Shown one piece after another: positions 57,604 through 64,000 of a stretch of 64,000 bases of DNA. This DNA comes from JAHECQ01 sp963775125. Lineage in GTDB: Bacteria; Actinomycetota; Acidimicrobiia; Acidimicrobiales; SZUA-35. Numbering within the stretch: the stretch's first letter is position 1; every line of letters begins with the position of its first letter. The position numbers were made by a program, and so were the translations under genes. The stretch covers positions 372,001 through 436,000 of the forward strand of contig CAVZHQ010000001.1 of assembly GCA_963775125.1 (NCBI GenBank), read 5' to 3'. Under the pieces are notes generated by a model, which was given only the letters and a program-made list of their open reading frames with translations, was not told the origin of the DNA and made no database searches.

Positions 57604-58280
57604 GACGGATCGACGAGCTTGACCCCAACCCCCCGGACGGTATGGAGGTAACGGGGCGTCGCAGCCGTCTCCCCGAGTTTGCGACGAAGCCACGAGAGGT
57701 GCACGTCGATGGTCTTGTCGGCGCCGCCGTAGGGCTCACGCCAGACCTCGGCGTAGAGCTCGTCCCGGGTCACCACTTCACCGGGCCTGCCCGCTAGGTA
57801 CGCGAGAAGATCGAACTCTTTGCGGGTGCAGGTGATGGCTGTCCCGTCGACGGTTACCGACCGGGCCCGGAGGTCGATGTGTATGCCGCCGACGAACAGC
57901 TCGCGGGTCTCACCGCCCTTGTCGAGCCGCCGGAGCAGCGCTCGTACGCGCGCTTCGAGTTCGGCCCCGGAGAAGGGTTTGACGACGTACTCGTCGGCCC
58001 CGGCGTTGAGGAGCTTCACGATCTCGTTGTCGTCGTCTCGGGCAGTGGCGATGATGACCGGTACGTCGGAGACCGAGCGGATCATGCGCAGCAGGTCGGA
58101 TCCGTCGAGGTCGGGGAGGCCCAGGTCGAGGATGACCACGTCGGGTGGAGTGTCGACGATGCCCTGCAGGGCGGCCATGGCCGTGGCCTCGGCTCGAACC
58201 ACGTGTCCGGCGTTGGCCATCGTTCGCACCATCAACGTGCGAATCTGGTGGTCGTCCTCCACCACGAATATCGAGGCCAT
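57600..58280 (-). CDS. OmpR-family response regulator
   Basis: 226 residues from ATG 58280. Receiver domain with acidic pair VVEDD, phospho-acceptor in VVILDLGLPDLDG, Thr/Ala switch ATARDDDNEI and Lys in YVVKPFSGAEL; C-terminal winged helix with TRKEFDLLAYLAGRPGEVVT and DVHLSWLRRKLGE. Cognate partner of the downstream HisKA kinase by its ATGA overlap. TAGGGT 8 nt before the start indicates leaderless transcription; the 10-residue upstream extension is excluded on that basis. Confidence 0.92.
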   Translation of the reverse strand: MASIFVVEDDHQIRTLMVRTMANAGHVVRAEATAMAALQGIVDTPPDVVILDLGLPDLDGSDLLRMIRSVSDVPVIIATARDDDNEIVKLLNAGADEYVVKPFSGAELEARVRALLRRLDKGGETRELFVGGIHIDLRARSVTVDGTAITCTRKEFDLLAYLAGRPGEVVTRDELYAEVWREPYGGADKTIDVHLSWLRRKLGETAATPRYLHTVRGVGVKLVDPS

Positions 58281-58288
58281 GGAGAAGG

Positions 58289-58294
58289 ACCCTA
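58289..58294 (-). promoter_or_regulatory. -10 box, leaderless promoter of the two-component pair
   Basis: TAGGGT on the minus strand, 8 nt before the ATG at 58280. Confidence 0.42.
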
Positions 58295-58396
58295 CCAAGT
58301 GGCCCGGGAGCACCCGAGCCTTGCTCTTCGTGGTTTAAGGGTCATTTATGTTCTGGTTGACGCCGTTCGGGGGAGCACGCCGCCACACTCGGTGAC

Positions 58397-59057
58397 ATGA
58401 AGTCCGCAGCGTTCGTGTTGCTCTGGCTGGCAGGATGCGCCGCCGCCATCGGCGTCGCCTGGACGGGGATCGCCGTCGTGGACAATGAGGTCCTGGACCC
58501 GCCGTCGGTACTCGGCCTCGATGACACCGTCCGGTCTCGACGGGTCGGGCGGCGGACGCGATGACCGGACGCTGGGCTTGACCCTGGCCACGAGCCCGGC
58601 CACGACCCCGGCCGACAGGGCCTCGAGGCTTCGGGCACTGCCTCAGCGCCGGCACCGTTCTCCTCTGCGACCCAATCGGCCGCGCTCCAATCGACTGCGC
58701 CCACCGCTGCGACCACGCTACCGACCGCTGCTCCGCCGACGCGCCGGCTGGCCGCGCGCAACCCTCCCTCCGACCACCGCGCCTCGGACGACAGCGCCTC
58801 CGTCCATCGCGCCTCCGGCGACAGCGGCACCGGCGGCAGACGACCAAGACCTACAACCTCCGAGGCGGATCGACGGCCATTTCGTTCTCGGCATCGGGTG
58901 CCAAGGTGCTGTGGGCGACCCCCAACCCGGGCTTCGAGGTCGAGATCAGTGACAGCGGCCCCGGCACCAGGGTCGAGTTCGACTCCGATGGCAACCGGTC
59001 TCGCGCCTCGATGCGTGGTGGTCCGGCGGCCCGCAACAGGAAATCCGCGAGGAGTAG
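58397..59057 (+). CDS. Secreted or membrane-anchored protein with Thr/Ala/Pro linker (frameshifted)
   Basis: Unrecognised family, broken by at least two indels. It starts with a hydrophobic segment (SAAFVLLWLAGCAAAIGVAW), then a polar stretch, a long Pro/Thr/Ala-rich linker (about 58600-58850), and a small C-terminal beta-rich domain: TYNLRGGSTAISFSASG, LWATPNPGFEVEISDSGPG, RVEFDSDG, and in the last frame RLDAWWSGGPQQEIREE with TAG at 59055-59057. This C-terminal pattern resembles small domains in actinobacterial secreted proteins. Divergent from the two-component operon, so it may be its target. Confidence 0.5.
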
Positions 59058-61139
59058 CGCCCGATTTGCGGACGGTCAGCCCCAGCCCGAACCGCTGTGT
59101 TCCCCGAGGCGGGGCCGGGCTCCGGTGCGGGTCCGGCGCCGCCGATCAGCTGGCCGAACACCTTCAACCGCCCGTAGACCCCGGAGTCCTGGGTGACCAC
59201 CAGCCCGTTGGCGGCGGCCAGTTCGGTGTCCGTGAGGCCGTGGGTGCACACCGCCTGGCGATGTGCACCATCGACCCAGACGTAGCCGTCGTCGGCCTCC
59301 TCCCAGTGGCTCACGTCGTCACCGGGGAAGTCGAAGCCGCCCAACCTCGGCGGTTGTCGACCCTCGAAGCGGGTGTACTCGGCGGCCTGGGCGACCATCG
59401 TGCTCTGGACGAGCGACGTGTGGACGTGCTGGGACAGGCCGGTGGCGAGACGGCGCCAGAGCCCGCACACGACACCGAAGGCGCCGAGCATGGGGGTCGT
59501 GACGTCGTGAATGGCCACGCTGAGGAACACCGGTTCCGGCCCAGCCTCGGGCCAACCACCCTGCGCGGCCATGAAGCCGCCGAGGGCCTGCACCAAAGGA
59601 TCGAATGCGGGCCGCTCGGCCATGCTCTCGTCGGCGCCGTAGCCGGGTGAGGACAGGAAGATGAGGGAGGGGTTCTTGGTTGCGAGGGTGGCCTGGTCAC
59701 AGCCGAGGCGGCTGGAGACGCCGGGCCGGAAATTCTCGATCACGACATCGGCGTCGGCAACGAGTGCGTGCAGCCGTTCCTGATCGTCGGCTGTGGTGAG
59801 GTCGAGGATGATGCTCCGCTTGCCTTGGTTCCACGAGGCGAAGCTGCCGCCGATGCCGCGGAACGGGTCGCCCGTGGGTGGTTCGACCTTGATGACTTCG
59901 GCGCCGAGCATGGCCAGGTGGCGGCTCACGACCGGTCCGGCGATGAAGCCGGCGAGATCGAGAACGCGGAGCCCGGAGAGCGGTCGCTCACCCGAGCCGG
60001 GCCCGAACGTGTCGGCCGGCAGCGGTGCGGCCAGCCATTCCGACACGGCGTCGTCGGTGTGCTCGCCGAGCAGCGGGGCGGGCCGACGAACCGAACCTGG
60101 AGCGCTGTCGACTCGGACCGGGACCCCCATCATGTGCACGTCACCGACCTCGGGGTGGGCGACCGTGACGTCCATCTCGTTCGCCTTGACCATCGACGTC
60201 TGCAGGAACTCGTCGCGGGTCAGGACGGGTTGGGCAGGGACGTCGGCGGCAGCCAACAACGCAAGCCACTCGTCGCGTGGCTTGGTGGCGAACACCTCGT
60301 CGAGGATCGGGGTGATGCGGGCGATGGCGTCGTCGAGCATGAGACCCCACGGTGGGTTCGCCAGCTGGGGGTCGTCGATCAGTTCGGGGCGGCCGATGAC
60401 GTCGAGCATCCGTTGGTAGAACCGAGCCGTCCCGCAGGCCAGGAAGAACCATTTCTCGTCGCCCGCCATCACGAGGCGATAGCAGGCAACGCGCCCTTTC
60501 GATCCGAGCCCCGAGTCGCCGGGACGGGGCTCGGTGTCGCCCTCGACCCGGAATTCGCCCAACTGGATGGCGGCGGCGCCCGCGACCTGCGAGACCTCGT
60601 AGGTGGGCGCAAGCCCAGTGGTCGCCCGATGCACGAGGCCGGTGACCGCGGCGAGCGCGCCCAGGACACCGGTGCCGTACGCCGCGATGGGGATGACGAC
60701 GTCGACGGGAACCTCGGCATAGGACTGCTGATTCCAGGCAATGCCGGTGGCCGCGTGGACGAGCGCAGGCGTCGCCGGGTCGTTCACCTTGGGGCCATGC
60801 TCACCCCAAGGGGGCATGGCGACGACAACGGCGCCCGGAGCAAGCGACGCGAAGTTCGGCCGCGTGCCCAGGACGGTCGGTGAAGATGACGTCGGCCCTG
60901 GCGGCCAACTGGGCGACGGTTTCCGAGCCGCCGACGACCGATCGCTTGTTGCGGTTCACCGTGTGGAAACCGGGATCGCTGCGATACGAATCGCCCGCCC
61001 CCGACTCGACCTTCACCACGTCGGCACCTTGGTCGCCGAGGAACATGGCCGCGTAGGGGGCGGCGATGTCGGAGCCGAGATCGAGGACCCGCACCCCCGA
61101 GAAGAGCAACGCTGACTGCGTCATCGCAGGACCTGTCAT
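58946..61139 (-). CDS. Double-domain CaiB/BaiF CoA-transferase family protein 2 (one frameshift)
   Basis: Two class III CoA-transferase domains, about 720 residues. Domain 1 begins FSGVRVLDLGSDIAAPYAAMFL (start ATG 61139) and is interrupted near 60880, continuing as MPPWGEHGPKVNDP; domain 2 begins LSGLRVLDLAGFIAGPVVSRHL and shows VEPPTGDPFRGIGGS and NFRPGVSSRLG. The 3' end is uncertain: the open frame runs to 58946 across the opposing gene, but a TGA in the next frame at 59076-59078 would give a natural end. Overlaps the preceding CaiB stop by ATGA; both follow the acyl-CoA ligase. Confidence 0.82.
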
Positions 61140-62335
61140 GGGATGACCCCCGCTTCCTTGAGAGCATCGATGGCATCCCAATCGAGCCCGAGTTCCATGA
61201 GCACCAGCTCGGTGTCCTGGCCGAGTTCGGGAACCGGCCGGTCGACCGACCACGGATGCTCGGGGAAGTCGATCGGCGAGGCAACCATCTCGACCGTGCT
61301 GCCGTCGGCCATCGGCACGTCGACCCAGCAGCCGATGGCGCGGGCCTGGAGGTCGTCGTGGCGCATGTCGAGCGTCGACTGGACCGCCGCCCACCAGACG
61401 TTCTCGGCGTCGAAGATCTTGCCCCACTCGGCCCGCGGGCGGTTGGCCAGGGCGCCCTCGATGGCAGCGGTCAGGTCGATCGCGTTCGCCACTCGAGCTT
61501 CGATCGTCGCGAATCGAGGATCGGTCTCCCATTCGGGATGCCCCAACGCTCGAAGGACGTCGGGCCAGTGCCGTTCGCCTTCGAGGCCCAGCATCCACAG
61601 CCACTTGCCGTCACCACAGCGATACCCGTTGATGAGTGGGTTTGCCGGACCCTTGCGATTGGTGGGCGGCACGTCCACATCGAGGCGAGCTGTGACATTG
61701 TGGTCCCAGCCGAGCATGTAGGTGCCCAAGCGCATCAACGACCCGAGGACGAGCTGACCCGCTCCCGTCTTCTCCCGTTGGAACAACGCCGCCGAGATGC
61801 CACCAGCCACCGCCATGCCGGTCATGTGGTCGCCCATGCCGCCTCGCTGATAGGGGAGATCTTGGCCCTCGGGTGTGAGGGTGTGGGCAACGGCGGCTCG
61901 GCTCCAGAACGCACCGACGTCGTACGCGTGGCGGTCCCGGTCGGGGCCGTCGAGCCCGTATCCGGTGACCGCACCGTAGATGAGACGAGGGAACCGCTCG
62001 TGCAACGCGGGGTAGTCGAGGCCGGCTCGCTCGAGCCCTCCGGGCCGGTAGTTGGTGACGAACACGTCGGCCTCGGCCAGCAGCCGACCGATGACCTCGC
62101 GACCTGCCTCGGTCGAGATATCGAGCGCGATGCTGCGTTTGCCCCGGTTGTCGAGCTCGAACGGGGGATTGATGTTGCCGGGATAGAGCCACTCGAGCGA
62201 TCGGAAGGGATCGCCGGTGAGCGGTTCGACCTTGATCACCTCGGCCCCCCAGTCGGCCAGGATCGCCGAGCAGGAGGGCCCGGCCACCCAGAGCCCGAGC
62301 TCGACGACTCGGACCCCGTCGAGCGGACCGGTCAC
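61136..62335 (-). CDS. CaiB/BaiF CoA-transferase family protein 3
   Basis: Single-domain class III CoA-transferase, 399 residues, intact. Opening LDGVRVVELGLWVAGPSCSAIL, then EVIKVEPLTGDPFRS, DNRGKRSIALDIS, NYRPGGLERAGLDYPAL and the region DVGAFWSRAAVAHTL, containing the candidate catalytic Asp. It lies 6 bp downstream of the acyl-CoA ligase gene and couples by ATGA to the double CaiB gene; the three presumably activate and exchange CoA on the same acid. Substrate is unknown. Confidence 0.9.
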   Translation of the reverse strand: MTGPLDGVRVVELGLWVAGPSCSAILADWGAEVIKVEPLTGDPFRSLEWLYPGNINPPFELDNRGKRSIALDISTEAGREVIGRLLAEADVFVTNYRPGGLERAGLDYPALHERFPRLIYGAVTGYGLDGPDRDRHAYDVGAFWSRAAVAHTLTPEGQDLPYQRGGMGDHMTGMAVAGGISAALFQREKTGAGQLVLGSLMRLGTYMLGWDHNVTARLDVDVPPTNRKGPANPLINGYRCGDGKWLWMLGLEGERHWPDVLRALGHPEWETDPRFATIEARVANAIDLTAAIEGALANRPRAEWGKIFDAENVWWAAVQSTLDMRHDDLQARAIGCWVDVPMADGSTVEMVASPIDFPEHPWSVDRPVPELGQDTELVLMELGLDWDAIDALKEAGVIP

Positions 62336-62341
62336 AGCGCC

Positions 62342-63877
62342 CTAGATCCCGAGGTCTTCGAGCACCGGGATGAGGTGGCGACGCAGGAGCTTGCCGGTGG
62401 ACGTGCGGGGAAGCTCGTCGGTGAGGTGGATGGCGTCGGGTCGCTTGAACGAGGCCAGGTGTTCGTGGCAGTGGGCTTGAACGGACTCGAGGGACCCCCC
62501 TTCGCGCAGCACGAGCGCGGCCACGACCCGCTCACCCCAGGTCTCATCGGGCAGACCCACGACGGCGGCCTCGACGACATCGGGGTGTTCGTAGAGGACG
62601 GCCTCGACCTCTTCAGGAGCGATGTTCTCGCCGCCGCGAATGATCATGTCGCCCGAGCGGCCCGACAGGAACAGGTAGTTGTCGTCGTCGAGGTAGCCGA
62701 GGTCGCCGGTGTGGACCCAACCCTCGGTGTCGATGGTGACACGGGTCTTCTCCTCGGCGCCCCAGTAGCCGTCCATGGCCCGGTAGGTGCGCAGTTGGAC
62801 CTCGCCGGGCTCGCCGACGCCGAGCACCTTGCCCTCGGGGTCGACGATCCGGATCTCGACGTCGTCGAGGACCTGGCCGACGGAACGAATCCGGGCCAGC
62901 TTGAGGTCGGAGTCGAGCACGTGGTCGTCGGGTCCGAGGACCGCTACGGTGGAGGTGGTCTCGGTCTGGCCGTAGGCGCCCGAGAAGCTGACGGTCTCGG
63001 GGAACATGTAGATGGCCCGCTTGATGACTGCGGGGGGCATGGGGGCTGCACCGTAGGTGAGCGCCTCGAGCGAGGACAGGTCGGTGTCGGTGAAAGCCGG
63101 CGAGTCGAGGACCTTGGCCAGCATGGTGGGCACGAGGAACGCGTGCGTCACGTGGTGGAGTTCGACGTACCGCAGCCAGTCCTCGGCGGTGAACTGGCTC
63201 ATGACCACGGTGATACGACCGGCATAGAGCGCGTTGAGGAACGAGGTGAGGCCGGCGATGTGGTAAAGCGGAGCGGCCAGGATCATGCGGCCCATGTCGC
63301 TGCCGTCGGCGGCGTCGTTGGCGCCCATGATGTAACCGGTGAGCGCTCCGTGGGTCAGCTTGACGCCCTTGGGCATCGACGTGGTACCCGACGTGTAGAG
63401 CAGGGTGGCCAACTCCTCGTCGTCCACGTCGTTGACCAACGGCCACTCCTCGGCGGCGTCGCGTCGGGCGGTGTAGTCGTCGTCGAGGTAGATGATGTCG
63501 GTGAGGGTGTCGGGCCGGCACCGTTCGACCAGCTCGCGATAGCGGGTCTCGGTGAACAGCACCTTCGAGCCTGAATCGGCGAGCAGATGGGTGACCTCCT
63601 CATCTGCGGCCCGGTAGTTCATGGGAACGATGGTGGCCCCGATGGCCGACGTGGCGAAGTTGGCCTCGATCAACGCGGTCGAATTGGTGGCGAAGAGGCC
63701 GACCCGGTCGCCATGTTCGACCCCCAGTTCGGTGAGCAGCCCTGCCGCGAGTCCGACGGCCGCCCGGAGTTCTTCGTAGGTGACTTCCCGGGCTCCACCG
63801 GGGGCGGTGGTATCGATGAGGGCGACCGAATCGGGCACGATCATCGAAGGCAGGTCGAGCAGGCTGGCGAGGTTCAC
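62342..63877 (-). CDS. Acyl-CoA synthetase (AMP-forming ligase)
   Basis: ANL-superfamily ligase, 511 residues, intact. P-loop-like motif LLYTSGTTSMPKGVKLTH (about residues 158-175), adenylate-binding YGQTETTST, GWVHTGDLGYLDDD, hinge region SGRSGDMIIRGGENI and the C-terminal catalytic Lys region RTSTGKLLRR. Activates a carboxylic acid to its CoA ester. GTG start at 63877 with GGGGGA upstream. First gene of the ligase-CaiB-CaiB operon; a CRP-like dyad lies about 90-120 bp upstream. Confidence 0.92.
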   Translation of the reverse strand: MNLASLLDLPSMIVPDSVALIDTTAPGGAREVTYEELRAAVGLAAGLLTELGVEHGDRVGLFATNSTALIEANFATSAIGATIVPMNYRAADEEVTHLLADSGSKVLFTETRYRELVERCRPDTLTDIIYLDDDYTARRDAAEEWPLVNDVDDEELATLLYTSGTTSMPKGVKLTHGALTGYIMGANDAADGSDMGRMILAAPLYHIAGLTSFLNALYAGRITVVMSQFTAEDWLRYVELHHVTHAFLVPTMLAKVLDSPAFTDTDLSSLEALTYGAAPMPPAVIKRAIYMFPETVSFSGAYGQTETTSTVAVLGPDDHVLDSDLKLARIRSVGQVLDDVEIRIVDPEGKVLGVGEPGEVQLRTYRAMDGYWGAEEKTRVTIDTEGWVHTGDLGYLDDDNYLFLSGRSGDMIIRGGENIAPEEVEAVLYEHPDVVEAAVVGLPDETWGERVVAALVLREGGSLESVQAHCHEHLASFKRPDAIHLTDELPRTSTGKLLRRHLIPVLEDLGI

Positions 63878-63964
63878 TGGGTTCCCCCAAGAAGAGTCCG
63901 ATACGAAGCGCGCCCGAAAGCGTGGCGCGATGCACCATCTTCGCCCGCGTCGACGCGGATTGCC

Positions 63965-63995
63965 ACCTCGGCTGTGAGGTCAGTCACACCGAGGT
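63965..63995. promoter_or_regulatory. CRP/FNR-type operator-like dyad
   Basis: TGTGA-N6-TCACA (63973-63988), an exact match to the classic CRP half-sites, inside a longer near-perfect dyad acctcggc...ccgaggt. Located upstream of the acyl-CoA ligase start. Regulator identity is inferred only from the pattern. Confidence 0.5.
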
Positions 63996-64000
63996 CCGCT

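Noticed and set aside
59060..59200. GLGLTVRK motif in a minus-strand frame, suggesting a kinase fragment
   Set aside because: Only a short chance match in an alternative frame of the CaiB 3' end; no other kinase motifs nearby.
61256..63574. Plus-strand open frame of 772 codons
   Set aside because: Antisense to the intact acyl-CoA ligase and CaiB genes; its composition is that of a complementary-strand shadow in GC-rich DNA.

Overview
The window is high-GC DNA with dense gene packing, frequent GTG/TTG starts, many ATGA or GTGA stop/start overlaps, and TANNNT -10 boxes placed 6-9 nt in front of start codons. Those boxes suggest leaderless transcripts. The gene content includes an F420-type LLM oxidoreductase, a mycothiol-dependent maleylpyruvate-isomerase-like protein, a SCO6745-family protein, CoxS/M/L-type molybdenum hydroxylase subunits and several CaiB/BaiF CoA-transferases. 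Together these point to an actinobacterium, and the catabolic flavour is reminiscent of the class Acidimicrobiia. The taxonomy is inference; no database was searched. No tRNA, rRNA or CRISPR array was recognised.

About twenty genes that otherwise look conserved, including pyruvate kinase, livG, the biotin carboxylase and larC, are broken by single-base indels. Many of these fall in short homopolymers and are repaired by adding or removing one base. I read most of them as assembly or sequencing errors, and I annotate such genes across the break, giving its approximate position.

1-5.2 kb: an S4-domain RNA-binding protein, an intergenic stretch with a tandem repeat and two hairpins, an enoyl-CoA hydratase, pyruvate kinase, an MFS transporter and a maleylpyruvate-isomerase-like protein. 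5.4-17 kb: a branched-chain-amino-acid-type ABC importer region (livG-livF-livH-livM, three paralogous lipoprotein binding proteins and a second livH-livM pair), punctuated by clear hairpin terminators. 14.6-25.8 kb, mostly minus strand: Cox-type hydroxylase subunits (coxS separated from coxM-coxL by the third binding protein), an SDR without the usual Tyr/Lys, a biotin-dependent acyl-CoA carboxylase of the methylcrotonyl/geranyl type and a zinc alcohol dehydrogenase. 25.9-30.5 kb: a lipoprotein, a secreted protein with an Asp-Pro linker, RNase Z and an AtuA (DUF1446) protein. The carboxylase, AtuA, enoyl-CoA hydratase and acyl-CoA dehydrogenase recall acyclic-terpene/leucine-type catabolism.

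30.5-35.5 kb: a minus-strand phosphate-themed operon (DUF1206 membrane protein, a lipid kinase joined in frame to a polyphosphate kinase 2, PAP2 phosphatase, PhoD-like phosphatase). 35.7-38.1 kb: a broken cyclase-family hydrolase and an IS110-family element whose 5' non-coding end should encode a bridge RNA. 38.1-43.8 kb: cytochrome P450, then an apparent operon of LLM oxidoreductase, SCO6745 protein, larE, larB and larC (nickel-pincer cofactor synthesis, without larA). 43.8-48.4 kb: acyl-CoA dehydrogenase, GtrA-like protein, AhpD-like protein, thioesterase and MFS exporter. 48.3-54.8 kb, minus strand: D-aminoacylase-like amidohydrolase, double CaiB protein, and cupin plus DUF3500. 54.9-59 kb: a NarL-type sensor kinase, an OmpR/HisKA two-component pair and a broken secreted protein. 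59-64 kb, minus strand: acyl-CoA ligase and two more CaiB/BaiF proteins, with a CRP-like TGTGA-N6-TCACA dyad upstream.
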